Positions 17,683 to 26,906 of a DNA stretch of 64,000 nucleotides are shown one piece after another (the stretch's first letter is position 1; every line of letters starts with the position of its first letter). The translations under genes and the position numbers were made by a program. The DNA comes from Deltaproteobacteria bacterium (lineage in GTDB: Bacteria > Bdellovibrionota > UBA2394). The notes beneath the pieces are model-generated. The model did not search any database. It saw only the letters and a program-made list of their open reading frames with translations, and was not told the origin of the DNA. The DNA lies in NCBI GenBank assembly GCA_017302715.1, contig JAFLCD010000005.1:1-64000 (forward strand), given 5' to 3'.

Positions 17683-19324
17683 TTTTCTTTTCGTTTTTAT
17701 TTTTGCATCAGCATTTTTTTTCTCAGCTTGTGCGACGAAGTCGACCACTTCTTTAGGTGGATCTTCATCTATTCCTGAGAGCAAGGGACCTGCTGGCTCT
17801 CTCGATTCATTCACTCAAGGTTTAAAATATATTCGCGAAAATCCTTCGGCCCGCGAAGAAGATCGAATTCAAAGATTTTTATGGCTGGATGAGTGGGTAA
17901 AAGTTTTACAAGATAAGCAAAGACTTACTCATGAGATGGCTCAAGAGTATTGGGCTGATTTAGTCGGTTTTGTAAAAGATGAGCCGCCGCTTGATATTAA
18001 GAATCTTGACTATATATTAGCTCGCGCCAAAACCAAGCTCGGAAAAAACACCGCTCTTTATTACTCCTATCAAAGTTTAATGAGAGATCAGTCGATCGAA
18101 GCTTCTCTTAAATATTTAGAGAACATTGAAGAAGACGGAGTTTCGGATTTTTATCAAAAGGCGCAGGAGCTTTTACAGCTCAATAAAACAAAAGCTCTTT
18201 CTGTCGCTCGAAAAATTGGAGTTTTACTTCCACTTTCGGGAGAGCTTGCTAATTTTGGAAAAGAAGTTTTGCAAGCCATAGAAATTATCACTCACTCTGC
18301 CTATGCCGATGGAATTGAGTTTGTGATTCAAGATTCTGGATCGACGCCAGAGTCTTTGCAGAAAGCTTGGAATAAATTAGCGATGGAAGAAAAAGTAATC
18401 GCTATTATCGGACCACTTACTGCAAAAGATTCAGAAGTTATTTTTGAGAAAGCGGCGATTATCGAAATGCCTGTGATCTCGCTGGCTCCCAAAGAGAATT
18501 TGCCGCATATGGGTAGCTATGGATTTCAATCTTCTCTGTCGATTGAAAATCAAGTTCAAGCTTTGGCAAAGTTTATTGAGTCGGATTTACGAGCTAAAAA
18601 AATAGCGGTCTTAATGCCGGATTCTGCTTATGGCTGGGATGTGATGGATCGTGCAGCTCAAGAATTTCAAAATCACGGTCTCGAAATCTCAGAAATGCAA
18701 GTATACGCCGCAGGTGCGACGGATTTTAAAGAGCAACTTCGAAAGATGGTGCGTTTGGACGTTCCAAAATTGCGCAAAGATGAATTTTGTCCAAAAGATA
18801 AAAATGCAAGTTTTGAAGGCTGCGCAAAAAAAGCCACTGACTTAAAGCCACTTTACGACTTTCAGGTTTTATTTGTTCCCGATTTTGCAGACACCGTTGG
18901 ATATTTACTTCCCACCTTACCTTATTTGCAGATGTACGGAGTACAAGTTGTGGGTCTTTCGGGCCTCAATTCTAAAAAATTAATCGAGCGTGGTGGAGAT
19001 TCCGCCGAAGGCGTAATTTTTACAGACGGTTATTTGCCAACAGCGAAAAATTTTCAGACACAATTTTTTAGAGACGAATATTTGAAAGCTTCTGGAAAAG
19101 AGCCTTCTCGTTTAGCAGCGGAAGCTTTTGACGTCGCTACTTTGGCAGTTGAGATTATGAAGCGATCGGATGGACCTATCAGCCGAGAAGTTTTTATGGA
19201 TCGACTTAAAAATACTCGCGACTTTGCTGGAGTAACCGGAAAAATTTCCGCCGAAAATCAAAAGCTTAGAAAATCTCCACGACTTCTCGTCGTGCGAAAC
19301 GGAAATTTTGAAGAATTGAGATAA
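17669..19324 (+). CDS. Lipoprotein with periplasmic leucine-binding-like (LppC/Peripla_BP_6) domain
   Basis: A helical N-terminal region (about 60-190) resembling TPR-like parts of LpoA/LppC is followed by a type I periplasmic-binding fold ([65 protein letters not shown]). It may activate peptidoglycan synthases as LpoA does, or bind a ligand. Start problem: the only ATG in frame (17585) lies 98 bases inside dnaK and adds 28 residues before the signal. An ATA at 17669, with GGAAA 8 bases upstream, gives a normal lipoprotein signal of MRRTSFLF type ending FSAC. Translation is probably coupled to dnaK. Confidence 0.8.
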   Translation: MRRTSFLFVFIFASAFFFSACATKSTTSLGGSSSIPESKGPAGSLDSFTQGLKYIRENPSAREEDRIQRFLWLDEWVKVLQDKQRLTHEMAQEYWADLVGFVKDEPPLDIKNLDYILARAKTKLGKNTALYYSYQSLMRDQSIEASLKYLENIEEDGVSDFYQKAQELLQLNKTKALSVARKIGVLLPLSGELANFGKEVLQAIEIITHSAYADGIEFVIQDSGSTPESLQKAWNKLAMEEKVIAIIGPLTAKDSEVIFEKAAIIEMPVISLAPKENLPHMGSYGFQSSLSIENQVQALAKFIESDLRAKKIAVLMPDSAYGWDVMDRAAQEFQNHGLEISEMQVYAAGATDFKEQLRKMVRLDVPKLRKDEFCPKDKNASFEGCAKKATDLKPLYDFQVLFVPDFADTVGYLLPTLPYLQMYGVQVVGLSGLNSKKLIERGGDSAEGVIFTDGYLPTAKNFQTQFFRDEYLKASGKEPSRLAAEAFDVATLAVEIMKRSDGPISREVFMDRLKNTRDFAGVTGKISAENQKLRKSPRLLVVRNGNFEELR

Positions 19325-19342
19325 AGGGTCGGGTCAGCGGAT

Positions 19343-20971
19343 TTACTTCACCCAATCTTTAAAGCTGATGGGTTCGCGAAAATCACCGTAGTCGGTGTCC
19401 ATTTGAGCGAGTTGAAGCTGAGAAGCTAGGTCCACATTCACGGCATGCCATCGAGTGTAAGAATCGAGAACCCAAATTCCACTTTCGCGAGTTCCATTTC
19501 CTGAACCTTTAATCCCACCAAAGGGAAGATGCGCTTCGGCGCCAGTGGTTGAGTTGTTAATCGAACTCATTCCTGCTTGAATATTTTCTTTAAATTCAAG
19601 CATCAGATGAGCGTCTTCGGTGAAAATTGCAGAAGATAAACCGTAATCATGACCATTCGCGCATTCCATTGCTTCATCAAAGCTATTTACTTTCACTAAG
19701 TTAACGGTGGGTCCAAAAATTTCTTCCTGAAAAAGACGCATATCTTTTTTTACGCCTTCCCAAAGAGTGGGAGTCACAAACCAGCCGGCATCAGGATCAC
19801 CTGAAAAATTCGGATAAGGATTTTTTTTTGAAATGCGGCCATTTCCAAACAAAAGTCTTCCGCCATCTTTTTTCCCCCACTCTAAATGCTTGAGAAAATT
19901 TTGCAGATAACGTTCAGCGATGAGTGGGCCATACAAAATATTTTTTGAAAGCAGGGGATTGCCGATTTTAATGCCAGAAGCCGCCTTCATAAATTTCGAT
20001 TTAAATTCATCATAAATATCTTTGTGAATAATAATATTTCCGGTCGATGTGCAGCGTTGACCGGCCGTTCCATAACAAGAAACAATCGAAGTCGGAATAG
20101 CCTTATCTAAATCAGCGTCTTTATAAATAATGAGCGGGTTTTTTCCACCGAGTTCAAGCGAGGGGATTTGCAGCGCGCGTCCGCAGATTTCTCCGATTTT
20201 TTTTCCTACGGCTGTGCTTCCCGTGAATGAAACTTTTTGAACAAGACCTTTTTCAACATACTCAAGACAGGTTTGGCCTACTTCGCCATCGCCGTGAATA
20301 AGGTTCACTACTCCTGCGGGAAATCCAGCTTCTTGAAAACACATCGCAAAAGAGAGAGCTGTCGCAGGCGCATCCTGAGAGGATTTCCAGATGACGGTGT
20401 TACCAGCAATCAGTGCAGGAATAATTTTCCAAGAGGGAACAGCGAACGGAAAATTGCTAGCGGTAATCATTAAACAAACGCCAAGAGGTCTGCGATAAGT
20501 CATCAACTCTTTTTGGGGGAGTTCCGACGGAACGGTTTGACCATAAAGTCTTCGGCCTTCAGATTGAAAAAATAAAGCAGTATCGATGGCTTCTTGAACT
20601 TCGCCTAAAGATTCCTTTAAAGTTTTGCCGATTTCGCGAGTGATAATCTTTGCTAAATTTTCTTTTTCACGCTCAAGCACTTGCGCTAAACGACCGATAG
20701 CATTTCCTCGAACAGGAGCTGGAACTTTTCTCCATTTTTCATAAGCTGCGGCCGCGGCTTTCACAGTTTCATCGATGTCTTTTTTTGAAGCTGAAGGAAA
20801 ACTGCCTACTACATCCGAAAGATCAGCGGGATTGAGCGATTGAAAAAAATTTTCGCCGCGTTTTAATTTTCCATTGATCAGATGTGAGCCAGAAATTTCT
20901 GGTCCATAAATACTTTTTGAAGCTTTTAAAAAGGCGTCGGTCGTAGATTTTAATTTTTGCACTTTGCTCAT
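19343..20971 (-). CDS. Aldehyde dehydrogenase, probable aminoadipate-semialdehyde dehydrogenase
   Basis: NAD(P)-dependent aldehyde dehydrogenase of 542 aa. Catalytic Cys307 (GQRCTST) and general base Glu273 (LELGGKNP) are 34 residues apart, as in the family. The cofactor segment MITASNFPFAVPSWK and the signature SFTGSTAVGK are intact. The gene overlaps by 4 bases with a lysine 6-aminotransferase upstream, so the likely substrate is L-2-aminoadipate 6-semialdehyde, giving L-2-aminoadipate in lysine breakdown. The substrate is inferred from context; the fold and chemistry are read directly. Confidence 0.9.
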   Translation of the reverse strand: MSKVQKLKSTTDAFLKASKSIYGPEISGSHLINGKLKRGENFFQSLNPADLSDVVGSFPSASKKDIDETVKAAAAAYEKWRKVPAPVRGNAIGRLAQVLEREKENLAKIITREIGKTLKESLGEVQEAIDTALFFQSEGRRLYGQTVPSELPQKELMTYRRPLGVCLMITASNFPFAVPSWKIIPALIAGNTVIWKSSQDAPATALSFAMCFQEAGFPAGVVNLIHGDGEVGQTCLEYVEKGLVQKVSFTGSTAVGKKIGEICGRALQIPSLELGGKNPLIIYKDADLDKAIPTSIVSCYGTAGQRCTSTGNIIIHKDIYDEFKSKFMKAASGIKIGNPLLSKNILYGPLIAERYLQNFLKHLEWGKKDGGRLLFGNGRISKKNPYPNFSGDPDAGWFVTPTLWEGVKKDMRLFQEEIFGPTVNLVKVNSFDEAMECANGHDYGLSSAIFTEDAHLMLEFKENIQAGMSSINNSTTGAEAHLPFGGIKGSGNGTRESGIWVLDSYTRWHAVNVDLASQLQLAQMDTDYGDFREPISFKDWVK

Positions 20972-22311
20972 GCTGAAGCTCCTGAAGATTTCTTTAGAGG
21001 AGTCGATCGGAGTTCTTTCATTGTTTTTTTGATGAGCTCCATTCCAGCTCCGGCCTCTTCTTCTTTAAGATCTAAAACAGGTCGAATGCGAATGCTTTTT
21101 GCGCCGCAACTTAAAATGGCTAAGCCGCTCTCCCAAGCTTTCTCTAAAAATTCATTTCGAGTGGTTGCGTCTGGAAGATCAAACGCCAACCACAGGCCCA
21201 AACCGCGCACATTGGTCATTCGATCATCGGCACGAGCGATATCTTCGAGCTCCTTCTTTATAAATCCGCCAACTCGTTTGGCATTATCTAAAAGCCTGTC
21301 TTGGATAATGATATCGATGAACTGAGTGGTTCTTACCATATCGACGAGGTTTCCACCCCAAGTAGAATTGATGCGGCTTGGAACCTTAAACACATTGTCC
21401 ACTTCTTCAAGTCGCTTAAGACGAACGGCGCATCCACAAACTTGAACTTTTTTACCAAAAGAAATCATATCGGGCATCACATTGAAATTTTCAAAGGCCC
21501 AAAATTTTCCGGTAAGGCCCATTCCAGTTTGCACTTCATCAAAAATTAAAAGTGCATCATAAGTATCGGCAAGTTCTCTTAATTTTCCCAAAAACTCAGA
21601 GCGAAACATATTATCTCCGCCTTCACCTTGAATCGTTTCAATAATGATGGCGCAAATTTCATCAGGACGTTCTTCGAACGCCTGTTTGATTTCGCGAACA
21701 GATTGCTCTTCAAGTGCAATCGTGTTTTGAACCGACTCAGGCGTAAGAGGAAAATGAAGTTTTGGATTCGTAACTCGCGGCCAATCAAATTTAGGAAAAT
21801 ACATGACCTTTTCGGGAATCGTATTGGTTAAAGACATCGTGTATCCGGTGCGACCATGAAAGGCCTCTTTGAAGTGAAGAACTTGAGTGCCCTTTTCACC
21901 TTTACCGGCCTTTAAATTTTTTCGGACCTTCCAGTCTTGAGCTGTCTTGATGCAGTTTTCAACTCCAAGTGCTCCGCCTTCGATAAAAAAAAGTTTATCG
22001 AACATAGGCGTGACGTTTTTATGAAAGCTTTCAACGAATTCTGCGTACGCGGTTGTATAAATATCGGAATTTGAAACCTTAACTCTCGCATATTGAAGCA
22101 GTTTTTCTTCAAAAGCTTTATCGTGCATCCTCGGATGGTTGAACCCAAGTGGATTGCTCGCAAAAAACGAAAAGAAATCGATTAAGACGCGCTGGTTTTT
22201 AGAATCCCAAATGCGCGCACCTTTTGATTTTTCAATATCCAAAACAAGATCGAATCCATCCACTAAAATCGATCGGCTTAAAGTATTAAATACGTCTGCA
22301 GCTTTAGTCAT
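20968..22311 (-). CDS. lat: L-lysine 6-aminotransferase
   Basis: Class III PLP-dependent aminotransferase of 447 aa. It transfers the epsilon-amino group of lysine to 2-oxoglutarate, giving aminoadipate semialdehyde. The PLP-binding Asp is in LLIFDEVQTGMG and the Schiff-base lysine in ISFGKKVQVCG. The N-terminus and the segment EGGALGVENCIKTAQDWKVRKN are characteristic of lysine aminotransferases rather than ornithine or GABA aminotransferases. It is the first gene of a two-gene leftward operon with the dehydrogenase (ATGA overlap). It is divergent from the DciA-like gene with a 38-base gap. Confidence 0.92.
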   Translation of the reverse strand: MTKAADVFNTLSRSILVDGFDLVLDIEKSKGARIWDSKNQRVLIDFFSFFASNPLGFNHPRMHDKAFEEKLLQYARVKVSNSDIYTTAYAEFVESFHKNVTPMFDKLFFIEGGALGVENCIKTAQDWKVRKNLKAGKGEKGTQVLHFKEAFHGRTGYTMSLTNTIPEKVMYFPKFDWPRVTNPKLHFPLTPESVQNTIALEEQSVREIKQAFEERPDEICAIIIETIQGEGGDNMFRSEFLGKLRELADTYDALLIFDEVQTGMGLTGKFWAFENFNVMPDMISFGKKVQVCGCAVRLKRLEEVDNVFKVPSRINSTWGGNLVDMVRTTQFIDIIIQDRLLDNAKRVGGFIKKELEDIARADDRMTNVRGLGLWLAFDLPDATTRNEFLEKAWESGLAILSCGAKSIRIRPVLDLKEEEAGAGMELIKKTMKELRSTPLKKSSGASA

Positions 22312-22349
22312 AGGAGTAGAGCTTAGCTGATTTTTCAGTTAGGCTCCAA

Positions 22350-22826
22350 ATGATGTCTGCCAAGCGCCAAGATTTTTCTGCGGTCTCTGATATTATGGGG
22401 GGAATAAAGCTTCCTAAATCTGTCAAAGATCACGTTAAAAATTATGAAATTTGGACAAAATGGTCCGAGATTGTAGGGTCTGAATTATCTCGCGTGACTT
22501 TGCCCACGGAACTCAAAGGAAAAACTTTAGAAATCCATGTGGCTCATCAAGCTTGGGCGCAGCAGTTGCATTTTTTAAAGCCATCTATTTTGGGAAAAAT
22601 CCGAGCACTTTGCCCTCGAGCTGGCGTGAAAGATTTACATTTTAAAGTAGGTAAAGTGGAGCTTACTTCTTCGCCTGAATCCACCGCTGCTTCTCGAAAA
22701 AATTCTTCTAAAGAGAATACTCCCGTCAAGCTTTCGGAGAGATTAGAAATGACCTTGCGTGCAATTGAAGATCCAGAACTTCGTGAAGTGATTCGACTGG
22801 CGATGTGCGCTCAAAAGCGCGTTTAA
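22350..22826 (+). CDS. DciA-like DUF721 protein
   Basis: 158-aa DUF721 protein. Members related to DciA are proposed replicative-helicase operators that help load DnaB. The recognisable block is about residues 30-100: WTKWSEIVGSELSRVTLPTELKGKTLEIHVAHQAWAQQLHFLK. The C-terminal third is charged and probably disordered. Two consecutive ATG codons open the frame. The stop overlaps the convergent DUF1015 gene by 4 bases. The helicase-loading role is family knowledge, not seen here. Confidence 0.8.
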   Translation: MMSAKRQDFSAVSDIMGGIKLPKSVKDHVKNYEIWTKWSEIVGSELSRVTLPTELKGKTLEIHVAHQAWAQQLHFLKPSILGKIRALCPRAGVKDLHFKVGKVELTSSPESTAASRKNSSKENTPVKLSERLEMTLRAIEDPELREVIRLAMCAQKRV

Positions 22827-24058
22827 TACGACCCAAGTTCATAATTTACGAGGCCAGACGCTAATTTAGGAAAAAAGAACGTCGATTTTTGAGGCATTCT
22901 TTCGCCGCGTTTTGCTAAATCCATAACGAGTTTTAAATCCGTCGAAGGTAAAAATAATCCGACAGCGCGCGGAAGCTTTTGAAAAGTTTTTTTAAAATCT
23001 TCGGTCTCATGTTCGTAATGAATAATGCCTTTTGCTAACTGAGTGACATCCCATTTTAGAATTTTTTCAAAAATATTTTTATGAATCGAAAAAATCTCTG
23101 CATCATCTGCTGAATTTTTATTCGCCTTCAATAAATAAACGTTTTCATCATGAAACGATTTAAAAAGAAGTTGAACCTCTGAAGAATTCTGGACCTTCGT
23201 AAGTTCATCGAAGTCGAGCCCGGGCTTAAAAGCTTCAAGAGTGTAATTTTGTTTTAACTTCGAAATAAAATCCTCGATCTTCATTTCTTGAGGCAGTGAA
23301 AAGAGTCGGTGGATAGGTAATATCGAAAATCCTGGCGCATCCAGATTAGTAAAATAGCCTTGAACATATTTAGAGTTTCTAGAATTTTCTGTCTCATTAA
23401 AATGTACGGCGGTTTCATATCGATGATGCCCATCGGCTATGAGAAGACTTTGGCTTTGCATGAGCTTTTGCAAAGTTTCAATTTCTGATGTCTCCGTTAT
23501 CAACCAAAGCTTTCTATATACCCCCTGAGGATCTTCACCTTCCATAAATGGAGAAGTTTTTGATTTCGATTCAAAAATTTTATTTAAAGCTAAATTTTGA
23601 TCTTGATAACAAAAGAAAATCTGAGAGAGCTCTGCCTTCATTGTTTTTAAAAGCTCAAGCCTATCTTTTTTGGGACCTGCTAATGTAAATTCGTGAGGAA
23701 GAATTTCTTTCTTATCAAATTTAGAAACTTCTAATAGCCCTACAAAGCCCAGGCGCTGATGCTGACCAGATGCAGTTTTAAACCTCTCTTCGATTAGATA
23801 AAAATGTGGCTTATCTAAAGTTTCTAAAACTTTTTTTTCTTTCCAATCCAAAAGAAGCTTTGCCATTTTTTGATACCGATCAGAATCCTCAGAATTTTCT
23901 GCCAGACAAAGACGAACAGAATTAAATTCATTCTGGCTTTTTAATTTTTGAAAATATTCTGTCGAGATCACATCATACGGAGGAGAAACAAGTTCACCCA
24001 AATGACTTCGATATTTTGATCCGTAAACGAGAGCTTTGTGCGGAATAATCTTTGGCAT
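22823..24058 (-). CDS. DUF1015 family protein
   Basis: 411-aa member of the DUF1015 (COG4198) family, whose biochemical role is not established. Visible hallmarks are the N-terminal LVSPPYDVIS, the central ADGHHRYETAVHF, and the C-terminal MPQKSTFFFPKLASGLV. It is cytoplasmic. The start codon overlaps the purD stop by one base (TAATG), so it is translated in the same operon as purD and the toxin-antitoxin genes upstream. The family is often found near amino-acid or serine metabolism genes; here the partner is purine synthesis. Confidence 0.88.
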   Translation of the reverse strand: MPKIIPHKALVYGSKYRSHLGELVSPPYDVISTEYFQKLKSQNEFNSVRLCLAENSEDSDRYQKMAKLLLDWKEKKVLETLDKPHFYLIEERFKTASGQHQRLGFVGLLEVSKFDKKEILPHEFTLAGPKKDRLELLKTMKAELSQIFFCYQDQNLALNKIFESKSKTSPFMEGEDPQGVYRKLWLITETSEIETLQKLMQSQSLLIADGHHRYETAVHFNETENSRNSKYVQGYFTNLDAPGFSILPIHRLFSLPQEMKIEDFISKLKQNYTLEAFKPGLDFDELTKVQNSSEVQLLFKSFHDENVYLLKANKNSADDAEIFSIHKNIFEKILKWDVTQLAKGIIHYEHETEDFKKTFQKLPRAVGLFLPSTDLKLVMDLAKRGERMPQKSTFFFPKLASGLVNYELGSY

Positions 24059-25320
24059 TAAGGAAATGCTCTCAAATGTTTATAAGCTTTTACACCAATA
24101 TCTTTGCGATAAGTGACATCCTTTAAAAAGGGAAGCGACTCGATATAAGGATAAATTAAGCTCTGACATTCAAAGAGCGAGGGCCGAAGTGCACACACTG
24201 AAAAAAGCCTGCCCCCTTTGGCTACCCAATTTTTTCCATTCCACTGAGTGCCCGAATGAAAAATTTCAATTCCTGCGGGTGGGATTTTCTCTAAATCAAA
24301 TAGATTAAAATCTTGAAGAGGTTGATCTGGATAACCTCTCGCCGCAACTACAACATTTAGCGCAACGCCATTTTTGGTCTTAGCTTTCTCTGGTTTTCCA
24401 TTGTGCAAATTTTCTATCAAATCGATCAGCGGAGATTCAAGTCTCATCATCAGAGACTGAGTTTCTGGGTCTCCCATCCTGCAATTAAATTCTAAAACAT
24501 AAGGATGATCGTTCACCACCATCAACCCAATAAATAAAAATCCTCGGTAATGAATATTGTCTTTTTTTAGTCCTTCAAGAATGGGCAAAACAATTTCTTT
24601 TTCAATTTTAGCTCTGAGTGAATCTTTTAAAATAGGAATAGGAGAATAAGCTCCCATGCCGCCGGTATTAGGACCCATATCATTTTCTAAAAGTCGCTTG
24701 TGATCTTGGGCTGAGCCCAAATAAGAAAAATGTTCTCCATCAACCAAAATAAAATAAGATATTTCTTCACCGTCTAAAAATTCTTCAACGACTACAGAAG
24801 AATGAGTTTTTAAAACCTCTTCAGCAAAAGCGATGGCGTCAACGTGGCTTTCTCCAATCCAAACACCTTTTCCCGCGGCAAGCCCTGAAGCCTTCACTAC
24901 ATAAGGTGGTTTAAATTTTCGGATCTCGATTTTAAGATCGTCCTTAGATGTTAAAATTTTGGAACCTGCTGTCGGAATTTTATGTCGAATACAAAATTCT
25001 TTAGCAAAAGATTTATCCGACTCTAATTCGGCGGCTTTTTGTGTCGGCCCAAAAACCGAAATATTTTTTTGAGTGAGCGCATCGGCAACCCCTTCGGCTA
25101 AATATTTTTCAGGTCCGACAATCACTTCTTCAATTTTATTTTTTTGAATCTGAGAAATAAGATCGTCAAAATTTTTAAATGAAAAGCATGGAACTAAATT
25201 TGCAATAGCCGCACTTCCAGGAGCTGCAAAAACCTCGGAGCCACTTTGCTTGAGATGCCAACAAAGCGCATGCTCTCGGCCTCCGCCTCCTAAAACCAAA
25301 ACTTTTTTGGAAGTTGCCAT
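24058..25320 (-). CDS. purD: Phosphoribosylamine-glycine ligase
   Basis: GAR synthetase, second step of purine biosynthesis; 420 aa, the normal length, ATP-grasp fold. Hallmarks are VLVLGGGGREHALCWHL, VKASGLAAGKGV, the GARS signature region (DHKRLLENDMGPNTGGMGAYSP) and LEFNCRMGDPE. A ribosome site AAGG lies 7 bases before the ATG. The gene starts 13 bases after the MazF-like toxin gene, in the same orientation, so purine synthesis here appears to be downstream of the toxin-antitoxin promoter. Confidence 0.96.
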   Translation of the reverse strand: MATSKKVLVLGGGGREHALCWHLKQSGSEVFAAPGSAAIANLVPCFSFKNFDDLISQIQKNKIEEVIVGPEKYLAEGVADALTQKNISVFGPTQKAAELESDKSFAKEFCIRHKIPTAGSKILTSKDDLKIEIRKFKPPYVVKASGLAAGKGVWIGESHVDAIAFAEEVLKTHSSVVVEEFLDGEEISYFILVDGEHFSYLGSAQDHKRLLENDMGPNTGGMGAYSPIPILKDSLRAKIEKEIVLPILEGLKKDNIHYRGFLFIGLMVVNDHPYVLEFNCRMGDPETQSLMMRLESPLIDLIENLHNGKPEKAKTKNGVALNVVVAARGYPDQPLQDFNLFDLEKIPPAGIEIFHSGTQWNGKNWVAKGGRLFSVCALRPSLFECQSLIYPYIESLPFLKDVTYRKDIGVKAYKHLRAFP

Positions 25321-25333
25321 GAGCGACCTTAAC

Positions 25334-25681
25334 TTAAAGATCCGCTAGAAGACGAAGTTTTTCTTTTACTTCATTGAGTAGGGCTTTCGGCATTTGACCC
25401 AGTGCTTTTCGAAATCTTTGATTATCGATAGATCGACTTTGATCGATCATAATTTCACAAGCTTCTAAATTTTCTGCTATTCCTTTTTCAAGCCTAACTC
25501 TTAAAATATTTTCTTCCGTAAGTTTAGTTGTGCAAGGAAGTATCCAGGTTGAGGGATGTTGAACGCTGTTTAAATAGTTTGTTTGAATAACTAGAACGGG
25601 TCGAATTTTTCCGCTTTCGCTTCCAATCCTAGGATTAAGATCTGCTAAATAGAGATAGCCGTGTTGAATTGGATAATTCAT
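25334..25681 (-). CDS. MazF/PemK-family toxin
   Basis: 115-aa PemK-like endoribonuclease toxin. The start MNYPIQHGYLYLADLNP, the GKIRPVLVIQ strand and the C-terminal LLNEVKEKLRLLADL match the MazF fold. Members cleave mRNA at short motifs; specificity is unknown here. It is preceded by an RHH antitoxin with a 5-base gap, the usual antitoxin-toxin order. It lies in a purine-gene operon rather than a mobile island. Confidence 0.85.
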   Translation of the reverse strand: MNYPIQHGYLYLADLNPRIGSESGKIRPVLVIQTNYLNSVQHPSTWILPCTTKLTEENILRVRLEKGIAENLEACEIMIDQSRSIDNQRFRKALGQMPKALLNEVKEKLRLLADL

Positions 25682-25686
25682 TTTTA

Positions 25687-25926
25687 TTAATCTAAACCTT
25701 CGCCACTTAAATGATCGTAAGTAAGAGCTTCGTCACGAGTTATTTTAGAAGCATGTGAAAAAGATTCTTTGAGAGCTCGTCGTTCTAAAGATTCCTGAAG
25801 TAACTGCAAGCCTCTTCTAACGACCTCCACTTTTGACTTGGCCCCCAATTTTTTCATAAGAATTTGAATCATTTTTAACTCATTGGGAGGGAGGGTAATA
25901 CTCGACTTTAAGGTATTTTTTTTCAT
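25687..25926 (-). CDS. Ribbon-helix-helix antitoxin
   Basis: 79-aa protein with an N-terminal ribbon-helix-helix DNA-binding segment (SSITLPPNELKMIQILMKKLGAKSKVEVVRRGLQLL) and a C-terminal tail of about 30 residues that would bind the toxin. Such antitoxins neutralise the toxin and repress their own promoter. The ATG sits 6 bases after a good -10 box, with no separate ribosome site, so the mRNA is probably leaderless. Repeats AAGGTAT/ATACCTT at the promoter are likely operator half-sites. Confidence 0.83.
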   Translation of the reverse strand: MKKNTLKSSITLPPNELKMIQILMKKLGAKSKVEVVRRGLQLLQESLERRALKESFSHASKITRDEALTYDHLSGEGLD

Positions 25927-25961
25927 ACCTTTATAATACCTTTTAATGGCACTAGCTGCAA
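25910..25961 (-). promoter_or_regulatory. Toxin-antitoxin promoter with operator repeats
   Basis: On the minus strand, -35 TTGCAG (25956-25961), 17-bp spacer, -10 TATTAT (25933-25938). The heptamer ATACCTT occurs at 25925-25931 and 25936-25942, one helical turn (11 bp) apart, and in inverted form AAGGTAT at 25910-25916. The repeats cover the -10 box and start codon, as expected for autorepression by a ribbon-helix-helix antitoxin. Confidence 0.6.
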
Positions 25962-25972
25962 CACTGGCTAGT
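25951..25972. repeat. Inverted repeat between toxin-antitoxin and sigma-54 gene
   Basis: Perfect 6-bp arms ACTAGC and GCTAGT separated by 10 bases. It lies 51 bp upstream of the -24 element at 26024 and overlaps the antitoxin -35 box. It could bind an activator for the sigma-54 gene or a regulator of the toxin-antitoxin pair. Confidence 0.35.
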
Positions 25973-26023
25973 CACCTTTTTTTCTTAAACCAGAAGCGCC
26001 AGTGAAGGCTTTAAATCTATCGA

Positions 26024-26039
26024 TGGCATGAATCTTGCA
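26024..26039 (+). promoter_or_regulatory. Sigma-54 promoter, full consensus match
   Basis: TGGCATGAATCTTGCA matches TGGCAYGRNNNTTGCW at every specified position. The predicted start is near 26050, only 3 bases before the ATG at 26053, so the message would be almost leaderless. Confidence 0.65.
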
Positions 26040-26052
26040 ATTTAGTGGATAT

Positions 26053-26886
26053 ATGAAAATAGTGAGTTTTCTAATATCTCTTCTCGTGTTCGGATCAACT
26101 CATTTTATTAAGGCAGCTTTTGCTCAAGACGATGATAGAGCTCCACCTAAAATTAAAAAAATATATCAGCTTCAAAAGTCGCAGAATCAAGACCCTTATT
26201 CGCCTCTAATTGATTTAGTAATTCAAGAAAATAGCTCGTGGGAAAACGATGGCAATTACACTGTACGAATTAGTTATACATTTTATGAAAGTCGATCTGA
26301 TGAGTCCGATCAACCCGACAGTACATTTATTCCCGCAGGAGCGATAACTTTCACCGCATCTTCAACCCAAGCAGATTATAAAACTAATAATCTTTTTTCT
26401 TATCTATCAAGCGATTCATATGCCGCTGATCTTACAGTCGTGATCGATCATGTTTTAGCATCTGACCCCTTAAAATCAGAAAAACTAGACGATATGAAAG
26501 TATTAACACTCGATGAAACAATGAGAGAAATTGCTAAACTTGAGAAGAAGTTCAACAAGGGATTTGACCTTGAAAAATATGATAAAGAGAAATCAATTAT
26601 GTCGTTAGAGCGAAGAAAAATATCTCTTTCAGACGCCATGAGACTGGAGGAAAAAATTTTTTCGAAAAATAATATTTTTAAACATGCAAACGAACAAAAC
26701 ACTCGAGTTAAAAAGTTAGAGGAAAAAGTAGAATTTCTTGAGGCTAAAATAATGGCAGTAGAAGCTCAAAAAATATCGAAGTCGAAAGAAGAGCCGGGTT
26801 CAAATTTAGTAACTTCTAATTTATATACGCCTCATTCAGGGCCAGAGAATAATTTAGAAGAATCTAGAAATCTTTTGACTGAATAA
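26053..26886 (+). CDS. Sec-exported coiled-coil protein of unknown function
   Basis: Not recognised. A signal peptide (MKIVSFLISLLVFGSTHFIK..., cleavage likely after AFA) is followed by a beta-rich stretch (about 35-140) and a long charged helical half. There, VKKLEEKVEFLEAKIMAVEAQ is a clear coiled coil, and a Ser/Asn-rich tail follows. A TTG 18 bases upstream also opens the frame, but it lies inside the sigma-54 promoter, so the ATG at 26053 is the start. Its layout (signal, beta domain, C-terminal coiled coil, disordered tail) resembles the protein at 56244, also behind a sigma-54 promoter. Confidence 0.75.
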   Translation: MKIVSFLISLLVFGSTHFIKAAFAQDDDRAPPKIKKIYQLQKSQNQDPYSPLIDLVIQENSSWENDGNYTVRISYTFYESRSDESDQPDSTFIPAGAITFTASSTQADYKTNNLFSYLSSDSYAADLTVVIDHVLASDPLKSEKLDDMKVLTLDETMREIAKLEKKFNKGFDLEKYDKEKSIMSLERRKISLSDAMRLEEKIFSKNNIFKHANEQNTRVKKLEEKVEFLEAKIMAVEAQKISKSKEEPGSNLVTSNLYTPHSGPENNLEESRNLLTE

Positions 26887-26906
26887 GAATTACAAAAACA
26901 AATGCA

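Noticed and set aside
25946-25961. TGGCAC near the toxin-antitoxin region as sigma-54 site
   Set aside because: GC falls two bases too early, breaking the fixed spacing.
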